NCBI GenBank assembly: GCA_035296085.1
Contig: DATHBP010000035.1
Span: 1 to 15,952 of the forward strand
DNA: 15,952 bases
DNA from: DATHBP01 sp035296085
GTDB taxonomy: Bacteria; Actinomycetota; Actinomycetes; Propionibacteriales; Nocardioidaceae
Reading direction: 5' to 3'
Under the pieces are notes generated by a model. The model was given only the letters and a program-made list of their open reading frames with translations, had not been told where the DNA came from and did not search any database. This document shows, piece by piece, positions 7,046 to 15,660 of the stretch; the first letter of the stretch is position 1, and every line of letters begins with the position of its first letter. Both the position numbers and the translations under genes were made by a program.

Positions 7046-7981
7046 TCAGTCCGCCGCCCCCGCCAACGCCTGCACGACCCGCGACGGGCTGGGCCGTCCG
7101 AGCTGGCCGGCCAGCCACATGCTCGTCTCGACCAGCGCCGCGAGGTCCACACCGGTGGAGATCCCGAGCCCGTCGAGTGCCCAGACCAGGTCCTCGGTGG
7201 CCAGGTTGCCCGTCGCGCTCTTCGCGTAGGGGCAACCGCCCAAGCCACCGGCCGACGCGTCGATCGTCGTGACCCCCAGCCGCAATGCGGTGAGCGCGTT
7301 GGCCAGCGCCTGGCCGTACGTGTCGTGGAAGTGCACCGCGAGCCGGTCGACGCCGACGCCGGACTGGGCGAACGCCTCCACGAGCGCGGCCACCTGGCCA
7401 GGGGTCCCGACGCCGATGGTGTCCCCGAGGGAGAGCTGGTCGCAGCCCAGGTCGAGCAGGCGGGTGCCTGCCTCGACCACCTGCGGAACCGCCACGTCGC
7501 CCTCCCAGGGGTCGCCGAACGCCATCGAGACGTACGCCCGCACGCCTACGCCGGCGGCCACGGCGCGCGACACCACCGGCGCGAACATCGCATACTGCTC
7601 GTCCAGCGAGCGGTTCAGGTTGCGCCGGGCGAAGGACTCCGTGGCGCTGCCGAAGATCGCGATGTCGCGGACACTCTTGGCCAGCGCCCGGTCGAGACCG
7701 CGCTCGTTGGGCACGAGGACGGGCATCCTGACCGGGCCGCCGACACCGACGAGGTCCAGCAGCTCTTCGGCGTCGGCGAGCTGCGGCACCCAGCGAGGCG
7801 AGACGAAGCTCGTCACCTCGACCACGCGCAGACCAGCGGCGCACAGCCGGCGGACGAACTCCGCCTTGGTCTCGACCGGCAACGTCGCCGACTCGTTCTG
7901 CAGGCCGTCGCGCGGGCCCACCTCATAGATCGTCACCTGCGTCGGCAGGGTGGGGTCGACAACTCGCTGTGGCGCGCGCAC
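7046..7981 (-). CDS. mvaB: Hydroxymethylglutaryl-CoA lyase
   Basis: A 311-residue member of the DRE-TIM metallolyase group, which cleaves 3-hydroxy-3-methylglutaryl-CoA to acetyl-CoA and acetoacetate, the last step of leucine breakdown. Motifs: VGPRDGLQNE at 21-30 with catalytic Arg24/Asp25, the metal-binding HFHD near 215-218, and the signature GGLGGCPYA with active-site Cys250. It starts with GTG at 7981, only 3 bp after the TGA of the biotin-carboxylase subunit, so it is the last gene of a coupled operon with the two carboxylase subunits. That context distinguishes it from a 2-isopropylmalate synthase relative. It converges with the EcsC-like gene; a palindromic repeat 9 bp after the stop may end the operon transcript. 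Confidence 0.94.
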   Translation of the reverse strand: MRAPQRVVDPTLPTQVTIYEVGPRDGLQNESATLPVETKAEFVRRLCAAGLRVVEVTSFVSPRWVPQLADAEELLDLVGVGGPVRMPVLVPNERGLDRALAKSVRDIAIFGSATESFARRNLNRSLDEQYAMFAPVVSRAVAAGVGVRAYVSMAFGDPWEGDVAVPQVVEAGTRLLDLGCDQLSLGDTIGVGTPGQVAALVEAFAQSGVGVDRLAVHFHDTYGQALANALTALRLGVTTIDASAGGLGGCPYAKSATGNLATEDLVWALDGLGISTGVDLAALVETSMWLAGQLGRPSPSRVVQALAGAAD

Positions 7982-7984
7982 GGC

Positions 7985-9969
7985 TCAGCCGCCCTCGGCG
8001 AGAGTCAGGACGAAGAGCCGCTCGCCCAAGGCCACCCGGTCGCCGGCCACGGCGTGCGCTTCGGCGACCGTCCCGTCGAACGGCGCGGTGATCTCGAGCT
8101 CCATCTTCATCGCCTCCAGCGTTGCCAGCACCTCACCGGCCGCTACCACCTGGCCCGTCTGCGCCGCCACCGCGAGCACGGTCCCGGGCATCGGCGCCCC
8201 GATCACACCGTCGCGGACGGCGGCAGAGGTAGCGGGGGCGAACGCGTCCGGCCGCGCCAGCGCGAACGACTCACCCTGGTAGGCCACCGTCACCTCGTGC
8301 GGCTGCACGTGCGTGTACGCCTCGGCGATCGTCCCGTCCACCTCCAGGCGGACAAGCTCTCCGGGCGCGCTGACCCGGAGCACGGGCCAGGACCGCTCGG
8401 CGCTGCGGACGCACCCGGCGGTGAGGTCCACCTGCAGCACCTTGCTGCGCTCCGCGGACCGCAGCTCCACGGGTACGGGCGCCGGTGGGCCGCCCGCTCG
8501 CCAGCCGTCGGCGGTGCCGAACGGATGCGAGTCTTCGACGCCCAGTGAGTGCTCGGCGACAGCCCAGGCGGCGATTACCCAGACGAGGGTGGACAGCTCA
8601 GGGCGGCTGAAGGGGCCATGCCGGTCGAGCCAGCCGGTGTCGATGTCGGCGTCGCGGAACTCGGCCCGCTCGGCGAGCGCCCGCAGGAACCCGAGGTTTG
8701 TCGTCAGCCCCAGGACGACGCAGTCGTCGAGCGCGGTGACCAGCGCACGGCGAGCGGCCTCGCGGGTCGGGCCGTGCACGACCACCTTGGCGAGCATCGG
8801 GTCGTACCACGTGTCGACGCGCTGGCCGGCCTCGAGCGCCGCATCCACGCGGGCGTGCTCCGGCCAGTACACGCTGGTCGCGACGCCGGCCTGCGGGAGG
8901 AAGCCGGCGTAGGGGTCCTCGGCGTAGACCCGCGCCTCGATGGCATGGCCCCGGCTCACGACGTCGCCCTGTCCGAATGGCAACGGCTCCCCCTGCGCCA
9001 CCCGCAGCTGCAGCGACACCAAGTCGAGACCGGTGACCGCCTCGGTGACCGGGTGCTCCACCTGCAGCCGCGTGTTCATCTCGAGGAAGTAGAAGTCGTC
9101 CCCGTCGACCAGGAACTCCACCGTCCCGGCGTTGACGTAGCCCACCTGGCTGGCCAGGCGTACGGCTGCGCCGTGGAGCCGCTCACGCAGCGCCGCGGAG
9201 ATGGTTGGCGCCGGTGACTCCTCCAGCACCTTTTGATGCCGGCGCTGTACGGAGCAGTCGCGCTCGAAGAGGTGGACGACGCTCCCGGCGGTGTCGCCGA
9301 AGACCTGGACCTCGACGTGCCGGCCGCGCTCGACGAACCGCTCCACCAGGCAGGTGCCGTCACCGAACGCCGCGAGCGCCTCGCGCGATGCGGCCGCGAG
9401 CGCGTCCGGCAGGTCTTCGGCGTTGCGCACGATGCGCATGCCCTTGCCACCCCCGCCGGCGACCGCCTTGACGAGCAGCGGAAGACCGACCTGGGCGACC
9501 GCCTGGTCGGCCAAGTCAGCTGCGCCGTCGGCCTCGACCGCAGCCACGACCGGTACGCCGGCGGCGACCGCCTCAGCTCGGGCCCGGCGCTTGTCGCCCA
9601 TCAGCTCGATCACGGCCGCGGGCGGGCCGATGAACGTACGCCCCGACTCCTCGACCGCGGCCGCGAACGCCGCCCGCTCGGAGAGGAACCCGTACCCGGG
9701 GTGCACCGCGTCGGCGCCCGTACGGTCTGCCGCGGCCAGCAGGGCAGGGATCGACAGGTAGGACTCGGCGGCCGGGGCCGGTCCGAGCCGGACTGCTGTG
9801 TCGGCCTCCCGGACGTGCGGCGCTGCACGGTCGGCGTCGCTGTAGACGGCCACCGTCGCGTAGCCCGCGGCCCGGGCGGAGCGCAGCACCCGGATGGCGA
9901 TCTCGCCCCGGTTGGCCACCAGCACGGTCCCGAACCGCGGGGGCTGCGTACTCCCTGTCATGGCCGCGA

Positions 9970-9973
<4 letters not shown>
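7985..9973 (-). CDS. Acyl-CoA carboxylase alpha subunit, biotin carboxylase + BCCP (probable methylcrotonyl-CoA carboxylase)
   Basis: A 662-residue fused subunit. The N-terminal biotin carboxylase domain shows VANRGEIAIRV (about 18-28), HPGYGFLSE, the ATP-grasp loop KAVAGGGGKGM near 168-178 and EMNTRLQVEHPVTE near 298-311. A poorly conserved linker follows, and the C-terminus is a biotinyl domain with EAMKME, Lys623 being the biotinylated residue. It uses ATP and bicarbonate to carboxylate biotin for the partner carboxyltransferase. The GTG start at 9973 overlaps the TGA of the beta subunit as GTGA, implying translational coupling; an ATG four codons later (9961) is the alternative start. Position between a carboxyltransferase gene and HMG-CoA lyase points to 3-methylcrotonyl-CoA as substrate (leucine pathway). 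Sequence alone could also fit acetyl- or propionyl-CoA carboxylase. Confidence 0.92.
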
Positions 9974-11526
<1,553 letters not shown>

Positions 11527-11542
11527 CGACATCCTCCTCGGT

Positions 11543-11560
11543 GGACCCCGCGGACCCCGC
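11543..11560. repeat. Tandem 9-bp direct repeat before the carboxylase operon
   Basis: GGACCCCGC occurs twice in perfect tandem (11543-11551 and 11552-11560) in the 48-bp gap between the MMPL stop and the carboxyltransferase start, just upstream of the ribosome binding site on the minus strand. It could be an operator, but a chance origin in GC-rich DNA is equally plausible. Confidence 0.5.
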
Positions 11561-11574
11561 GCCGATCGTAGTTG

Positions 11575-13752
11575 TTACTCCCGGTCGGAGGAGGTGCTCA
11601 CGCGCACCCGCGCGGGCCCGGAGTCGCGGTGCCGACCGGCCGGCGCGGGTGGGTCCTCGGAGTGCAACGGTGAGGGCTCGACTCGCAAGATCCTGGCCGC
11701 CCAGTCGGGCAGCCACCAGTTCCACCGCCCGAAGACACTCACCAGCGCCGGAACCAGCAGCGCGCGTACGAGCGTCGCGTCGATGAGGATCCCCACCCCC
11801 AATGCGGTCCCCAGCACCTTGATGTCGGTGCCCGGCGAGAACGCGAGCGCCGCGAACGCGAAGAAGAGGATGAGCGCCGCGGACGTCACCAGGCGGCCGG
11901 TACGCCCGAGCCCGGCCGTGACGGCCTGCGCGGTGGAGCCTGACGCGTCGTACTCCTCGCGCATCCGGGCGAGGATGAACACCTCATAGTCCATCGACAG
12001 GCCGAACAGGAACGCGAAGATCACCACGGGCAGCCAGAAGGTGATGGCTCCCGTCGGCGACACGTCGAAGAGCGCACCCGAGCCGTTGCCCTGCTGCCAG
12101 AAGAAGACGACCGCCCCGAAGACCGCGGCCATGGACAGCAGGTTGAGCAGCACCGCCTTCGCCGGCAGCAGCAAGGAGCGGAACGTTCTGGCCAGCAGAA
12201 GGAACGTGATCACGGCGATGAGCAGCAAGACGTAGGGGAAGTTCTCGTAGACCGCGTGGAAGTAGTCCTCGACCGTCGCACCCGAGCCGGTCACCGCCAC
12301 CGGCGCACCGGTGGCCTGCTCGATGGCCGTGCGCACGTCATCGACGACCTCGATGCTTGCGCTGTCCACGGTCTCGTCGACCGGCAGCACGTCGATCACC
12401 GAGGTCCCGTCAGCGGTGCCGCCCAGGACGGCCGCCTGCACGCCGTCGACACCGTTGGCCGCCGTGATCGCTTCTTGGGCAACGCCCTCCGGCACCAGCA
12501 CGTCGATAGGAGTGAACACCCCGGTCCCGACGCCACCGCGTTGCAAGGTCTGTGCGGCTTCGTACGATGGTCCGCTGGTGGCGAGTGAGCTGGTGTTCGC
12601 CTGGCCGATCTTGAGGGCGAAGACGGGCGCGATGAGCAGTGCGAGCAGCGCCACGGCGACACCCGCGGCCAGGAACCGACGGCGCACGATCATCCGTGCC
12701 CACGCGGTCCAGCCCCGCGCGGCGGAGTCCTCGTTGCGGATGCGCGGCCAGTCGACGCGAGGGCCGATGCTGGACAGCAGGGCCGGCAGCAAGGTGAGCA
12801 CCACGGCCACGCTGACCAGCGGGATCAACATGCCGCCGAGGCCCATGCTCCGCAGGAACGGGACCGGGACGACGAGCAAAGCGACAAGGCTGATTGCCAC
12901 AGTGACACCGGAAGCGAGCACCGCGGTGCCGGCCGTCTTCATGGCGTTGACGACGGCGGTGTGGTTGTCCCGACCGTGGGCTCGCTCCTCTCGCCATCGG
13001 GACACCAGCAGCAGTGAGTAGTCGATGGCAACGCCGAGCCCGACCAACGCGATGAGGAACTGCACCACGAAGCTGACGTCGGTGATCGTCGTCAGTCCCA
13101 GCACGATCAGGAACGTCGTGAGGATGGACACCGCGGCGATCAACAACGGCACCAGTGCGAGCAGCGACGCGAAGACGAACAGCAAGACGCCGAGCGCCGC
13201 CGCTCCCGCGAGGAGCGTCTCGGTCAGGACGCTCGGCCCTTCGGTGTCACCGCCGGAGGACAACAGCCCGTACGACGTGAACCCGGGCTCGAATCCGGCT
13301 TGCCGGGCAGCGTTGTCGAATACCGGCGCTACCTCGGCCTGGATACCAGGGCCGAAGTCGGTCGGCAGCGGTCCCTGGACAAGGGCGAAGGTGCTGCGCC
13401 CGTCATCGGTGACGAAGACGTCGTCGCCGGAGCTGGCCAGGTCGACGACACGCACCTGCGGCAGCTGCTGGCGCAGGGTGTCGAAGACCTGCGCCGCGGC
13501 TTCACGGTTCTGCTCGATGTTCTCGCCGTCCGGCGCGGTGAGCACCGGGAGCAGAGTGTCGAAGCTGCTGACGCCGTAGGTCGCGATCAGCGCCCGCTCC
13601 GCGTCGTCGCCGGGTTGGCCCGGGAGCGAGAAGTCGAGCGTCAACCGGCTGCTCAGCCCGCCGGCTGCCGCACCACCGGCGACGAAGAGCACCAGCCACA
13701 CCAACGCGACGATGCGCCGGTGCCGCAGGACAAACTCAGCGAAACGCTCCAC
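11575..13752 (-). CDS. MMPL family (RND superfamily) transporter
   Basis: A 725-residue integral membrane protein of the usual MMPL length. The GTG at 13752 is chosen because GGAG lies 5 nt upstream and it gives a classical N-terminus, VERFAEFVLRHRRIVALVWL, with the first membrane helix at once; the frame is open a little further upstream but without family sequence. The layout is that of a duplicated six-helix RND unit with two large external loops. The conserved intramembrane motif appears in both halves: GLGVAIDYSLLLVSRWREER near 238-257 and FGLSMDYEVFILARMREEYD near 583-602, each carrying the Asp-Tyr pair linked to proton translocation. MMPL proteins export lipids, siderophores or drugs; the substrate cannot be inferred. 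The C-terminus is a hydrophilic tail. It sits upstream of the carboxylase operon on the same strand and may be read through into it. Confidence 0.93.
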   Translation of the reverse strand: MERFAEFVLRHRRIVALVWLVLFVAGGAAAGGLSSRLTLDFSLPGQPGDDAERALIATYGVSSFDTLLPVLTAPDGENIEQNREAAAQVFDTLRQQLPQVRVVDLASSGDDVFVTDDGRSTFALVQGPLPTDFGPGIQAEVAPVFDNAARQAGFEPGFTSYGLLSSGGDTEGPSVLTETLLAGAAALGVLLFVFASLLALVPLLIAAVSILTTFLIVLGLTTITDVSFVVQFLIALVGLGVAIDYSLLLVSRWREERAHGRDNHTAVVNAMKTAGTAVLASGVTVAISLVALLVVPVPFLRSMGLGGMLIPLVSVAVVLTLLPALLSSIGPRVDWPRIRNEDSAARGWTAWARMIVRRRFLAAGVAVALLALLIAPVFALKIGQANTSSLATSGPSYEAAQTLQRGGVGTGVFTPIDVLVPEGVAQEAITAANGVDGVQAAVLGGTADGTSVIDVLPVDETVDSASIEVVDDVRTAIEQATGAPVAVTGSGATVEDYFHAVYENFPYVLLLIAVITFLLLARTFRSLLLPAKAVLLNLLSMAAVFGAVVFFWQQGNGSGALFDVSPTGAITFWLPVVIFAFLFGLSMDYEVFILARMREEYDASGSTAQAVTAGLGRTGRLVTSAALILFFAFAALAFSPGTDIKVLGTALGVGILIDATLVRALLVPALVSVFGRWNWWLPDWAARILRVEPSPLHSEDPPAPAGRHRDSGPARVRVSTSSDRE

Positions 13753-13955
13753 TAGAGCTCCAACTTCGACCAGTTCGGGCGGGATGGGTACGGCCGTAAG
13801 ACGCCAGTCGGCGCACGATCTCATCGGCGCCAACACCGGGATCTACGCCGCCGCCGCGCGCCAGGCTTTCACAACACGTTCGACGCAGCGCCGACACCCC
13901 CGCCCGCACGGCCAGATGGCCCGGCGCGCCGGCGGCGCACCGAGCCATCGAGGCT

Positions 13956-13972
13956 GCTGAGCGTGCCTCAGC
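13956..13972 (-). terminator. Hairpin directly after hsp20
   Basis: GCTGAG (13956-13961) and CTCAGC (13967-13972) form a perfect 6-bp stem with a 5-nt loop starting at the base after the hsp20 stop codon. There is no T-run, so intrinsic termination is plausible but not certain. The rest of the 220-bp gap down to the MMPL start at 13752 holds no convincing gene; it should contain the MMPL promoter, but no clear -35/-10 pair is seen. Confidence 0.4.
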
Positions 13973-14398
13973 TCAGGCGTTGATCTCCTTGCGGCCGTTG
14001 GAGCCCGTCCCCACCGAGACCTTGCGCGGCTTGGCCTTCTCCGCGACCGGGATGCGCAGTGTCAGCACACCGGAGTCGTACTCGGCGGCCAGGCTGTCGG
14101 TGTCCAAGGTCTCGCCGAGGAACAGCTGGCGGGTGAAAGTTCCGTGCGTGCGCTCGTTCATCAGCGCGTCCGCGCCTTCCGGAGCGGGCGACCGGCGCTC
14201 GGCGTGCACGGTAAGCACGTTCTGCTCCACGGTGAGATCGATCGACTCGGGGTCGACGCCTGGCAGGTCGAAGTGCACGACGAACGACTCGCCGTCACGG
14301 TAGGCGTCCATCGGCATCACCGACGGGCGGTGCATGCTGCCCAGCATCGCTTCAGTCAGCCGGTCGAAGTCACGGAAAGCATCGGTCCTCATCAACAT
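13973..14398 (-). CDS. Small heat-shock protein, Hsp20/alpha-crystallin family
   Basis: A 141-residue cytoplasmic chaperone that holds unfolding proteins in an ATP-independent way. The alpha-crystallin domain spans about 33-123: DGESFVVHFDLPGVDPESID, then LTVHAERR, and the hallmark AEYDSGVLTLRIP with GVL at 110-112. The short C-terminal KVSV resembles the I-x-I anchor used in oligomer assembly. The ATG at 14398 is 8 nt after a GGGAGG site; a second ATG two codons later (14392) is too far from it. It is transcribed away from the J-domain/HspR pair from a shared 138-bp region with a good SigA-like promoter (14447-14476). By analogy with actinobacterial hsp18/HspR systems, it should be repressed at normal temperature and induced by heat. 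Confidence 0.94.
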   Translation of the reverse strand: MLMRTDAFRDFDRLTEAMLGSMHRPSVMPMDAYRDGESFVVHFDLPGVDPESIDLTVEQNVLTVHAERRSPAPEGADALMNERTHGTFTRQLFLGETLDTDSLAAEYDSGVLTLRIPVAEKAKPRKVSVGTGSNGRKEINA

Positions 14399-14401
14399 CT
14401 T

Positions 14402-14417
14402 GTCGACCTCCCTCGAC
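14402..14417 (-). promoter_or_regulatory. Ribosome binding site of hsp20 in a hairpin loop
   Basis: On the minus strand GTCGA and TCGAC flank GGGAGG, giving a 5-bp stem whose 6-nt loop is exactly the Shine-Dalgarno sequence, 8 nt before the hsp20 ATG. Known RNA thermometers usually pair the ribosome binding site rather than expose it, so this could favour translation, or it could be fortuitous. Confidence 0.5.
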
Positions 14418-14446
14418 GGTTGGCGGTTGGGTCTGTTGTCGATGTG

Positions 14447-14477
14447 AGTGTAGGACGCTCAACTTTGCTGTGTCAAG
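14447..14477 (-). promoter_or_regulatory. hsp20 promoter with possible HspR half-sites
   Basis: On the minus strand TTGACA (14471-14476) and TACACT (14447-14452) are separated by 18 bp, a good SigA-type -35/-10 pair, giving a leader of about 40 nt for hsp20. The -35 lies inside CTTGACA, and after exactly 7 nt comes GTTGAGC (14457-14463). Each matches the HspR half-site CTTGAGT at 5 of 7 positions, and the 7-7-7 spacing equals that of the HAIR operator, but the two are in direct rather than inverted orientation. Operator function is inferred, not shown. Confidence 0.55.
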
Positions 14478-14525
14478 TGCAGAGGTTACCCTCCTTGTGA
14501 GAGATAGACTCCTTTCCGCACCGAA

Positions 14526-14544
14526 GGGAACTTCCCGTGACGGG
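14526..14544 (+). promoter_or_regulatory. Overlapping hairpins at the ribosome binding site of the J-domain gene
   Basis: GGGAACTTCCC (14526-14536) is a perfect 11-bp dyad that includes part of the AAGGGA ribosome binding site and ends right before the GTG start at 14537. CCCGTGACGGG (14534-14544) is a second dyad centred on the start codon. They share CCC 14534-14536, so only one can form at a time. Stems are only 4 bp, so this is a weak but suggestive translation-control element in a heat-shock transcript. Confidence 0.4.
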
Positions 14545-14881
14545 TCGTCGAGCGCGAGACAGCGACTACCTGCTGCTAGGCGTCTCCCCGAGCGCCTCGC
14601 CGGCTGAGCTGCTGAGCGCATTTCGGCGACGGGCCCGCGACGTCCACCCCGACGTACACCCGGACGACCCACGGGCCCACGCGCGGTTTCAGGACCTGTC
14701 TGACGCCTACCGGGCTGCCGCCGAGCGCGCCGACCTCGTGCGCGCCGACGTACCCCGCCGGACGGCGCGTTCGGTCCAAATCCGGGTGGAGTCCCCGCCG
14801 TCGCCCGCGCCACAGCCGCCCATCCGGGCGACACCGACCGTCGTACGCCCTCCGGCTAAGCCCCGCAGAGGTGGCTCATGA
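14537..14881 (+). CDS. Small J-domain (DnaJ-like) protein
   Basis: A 114-residue protein consisting of an N-terminal J-domain and a short proline/arginine-rich tail. The J-domain (about 9-61) reads SDYLLLGVSPSASPAELLSAF and continues to the essential His-Pro-Asp at 37-39, then a second HPD at 41-43, and FQDLSDAYR in the last helix. The HPD loop stimulates the ATPase of a DnaK-type Hsp70. It has no Gly/Phe region, zinc centre or client-binding C-terminal domain, so it is a class C (type III) J-protein, not DnaJ itself. The GTG start at 14537 is preceded by AAGGGA. Its stop overlaps the hspR start as ATGA, so the two are translationally coupled. Context with hsp20 and HspR suggests a small stress operon; the client is unknown. 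Confidence 0.85.
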   Translation: MTGRRARDSDYLLLGVSPSASPAELLSAFRRRARDVHPDVHPDDPRAHARFQDLSDAYRAAAERADLVRADVPRRTARSVQIRVESPPSPAPQPPIRATPTVVRPPAKPRRGGS

Positions 14882-15189
14882 GCCCCCAGCCGGCACCCGA
14901 CCGGGCCGTCTACGGCATCGCCGTAGCGGCTGAGCTGACCGGTCTACACCCCCAGACGCTGCGCGCGTACGAGGCCAGCCAGCTGCTGACGCCGGCCCGC
15001 ACCGACGGCGGCACCCGCCGCTACAGCGCCAATGATGTGGCGCACGTCCAGCGCATCACCGCTCTGCTCGGTTCGGGGCTCAACGTGGTCGGCGTCAAGC
15101 GCGTCCTCGAGCTCGAGGCGGAGACCGCCCAGCTGCGCGCGGAGATCGAGGCGCTGCGCGACGCAGGCTCGACCCACGCTGAGTCCTGA
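14878..15189 (+). CDS. hspR: HspR-like MerR family heat-shock repressor, copy 1
   Basis: A 103-residue MerR-type DNA-binding protein. Residues 11-33 form the winged helix-turn-helix, VYGIAVAAELTGLHPQTLRA, with HPQTLR typical of HspR; the wing is RTDGGTRRYS at 41-50. ITALLGSGLNVVGVKRVLEL (60-79) and a leucine/glutamate-rich coiled coil to about 95 mediate dimerisation. There is no cysteine, so it is not a metal-sensing MerR. HspR represses heat-shock genes at inverted HAIR sites, often with DnaK as corepressor. Here it follows the J-protein gene by an ATGA overlap with AGAGGTGG upstream, and probably controls the divergent hsp20 and its own operon. It is shorter than many HspR proteins and lacks their C-terminal tail. 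A second copy with an identical protein over 96 residues lies inverted at 15661-15952. Confidence 0.88.
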   Translation: MSPQPAPDRAVYGIAVAAELTGLHPQTLRAYEASQLLTPARTDGGTRRYSANDVAHVQRITALLGSGLNVVGVKRVLELEAETAQLRAEIEALRDAGSTHAES

Positions 15190-15343
15190 GGGCCGCTCCA
15201 GCTGCCTTCAGGTCTCATCGCTGTTGCTCGCGGCTTCCATGCGGATGAGGAAGCAGGCCTCGATGCGCTCCGCCAGCCACACCGCCGCAGTCCCCCGCCA
15301 GAACTGCTGACCGGACGATGCGGCTTCCTCGGCGGCGACCCGG
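14898..15343 (+). repeat. Left arm of large inverted repeat (hspR + kptA 3' end)
   Basis: At least 446 bp that match the reverse complement of 15507-15952 with no gap; position p pairs with 30850 minus p. By hand comparison 17 bases differ: 9 within hspR, 2 in the 18-bp intergenic stretch and 6 in the kptA segment. Homology stops sharply at 15343. The outer limit is unknown because the partner arm leaves the window. Confidence 0.95.
15208..15343 (-). pseudogene. kptA: kptA 3'-end remnant (duplicate)
   Basis: This fragment encodes only the last 45 residues of the KptA-like protein, from RVAAEEAASSGQQF through GTAAVWLAERIE to the TGA at 15208-15210, in the same frame as the copy at 15507-15642. 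It ends at the repeat boundary and has no start of its own. Against the other copy it has three amino-acid changes (Arg to Cys, Thr to Ile, Asp to Ala) and three silent ones, as expected for a stretch no longer held by selection. It converges with hspR copy 1, with 18 bp between stop codons. Confidence 0.85.
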
Positions 15344-15642
15344 CAGCGCCACCAGCCGTGCTGTTCCACGGCACCACCGCGGCGGCGGCGCGCGCCATCC
15401 TTGTCGAGGGGCTGCTCCCGATGGGACGCGAGTACGTCCACCTGTCGGCCGACGAGGCGACGGCGGTCGAGGTGGGACGCCGCCGCACGCGTACGCCCGT
15501 CGTCCTCCGGGTCGCCGCCGAGGAAGCCGCATCGTCCGGACAGCAGTTCTGGCGGGGGACTGCCGCGGTGTGGCTGGCGGAGCGCATCGAGGCCCGCTTC
15601 CTCACCCGCATGGAAGACGCAAGCAACAGCGATGAGACCTGA
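15343..15642 (+). pseudogene. kptA: RNA 2'-phosphotransferase (KptA/Tpt1), N-terminally truncated
   Basis: About 99 codons equal to the C-terminal half of KptA/Tpt1, the NAD-dependent enzyme that removes an RNA 2'-phosphate. Visible are PPAVLFHGTT (the HG of the ART fold), the arginine in LLPMGREYVHLSADEA (judged equivalent to yeast Arg138), VEVGRR, PVVLRV and AAVWLAERIE, ending with TGA at 15640-15642. The N-terminal half is missing, including the LRH and RANQGH-type motifs with three of the usual four catalytic residues. Upstream the frame stays open to the hspR stop but encodes nothing KptA-like, because that DNA is the opposite repeat arm. The only in-frame start, a GTG at 15358, has no ribosome binding site. 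I judge it a broken gene; a 94-residue product with another role cannot be excluded. Confidence 0.8.
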
Positions 15643-15643
15643 A

Positions 15644-15659
15644 GGCTGCTCGAGCGGCC
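15644..15659. terminator. Hairpin between converging kptA and hspR copy 2
   Basis: GGCTGC (15644-15649) can pair with GCGGCC (15654-15659) through a TCGA loop, with one T-G wobble, in the 18-bp gap between the two stop codons. The matching gap in the left arm (15190-15207) differs at two bases and has a mismatch in the stem. It may be a bidirectional terminator present in better form in this copy. Confidence 0.4.
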
Positions 15660-15660
15660 C

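Noticed and set aside
5608..7248. A 546-codon minus-strand frame spanning the aat and EcsC-like genes
   Set aside because: It overlaps three better-supported genes, has low-complexity Arg-rich sequence and no start signal; high GC removes stop codons by chance.
7040..8548. A 502-codon plus-strand frame opposite HMG-CoA lyase and the carboxylase alpha subunit
   Set aside because: Antisense to two genes with full catalytic motifs; the sequence is His/Arg/Gly-rich without recognisable domains.
13921..13932. Perfect 12-bp palindrome CCGGCGCGCCGG between MMPL and hsp20
   Set aside because: Pure GC in a GC-rich gap with no second copy or positional relation to a promoter; chance is sufficient.
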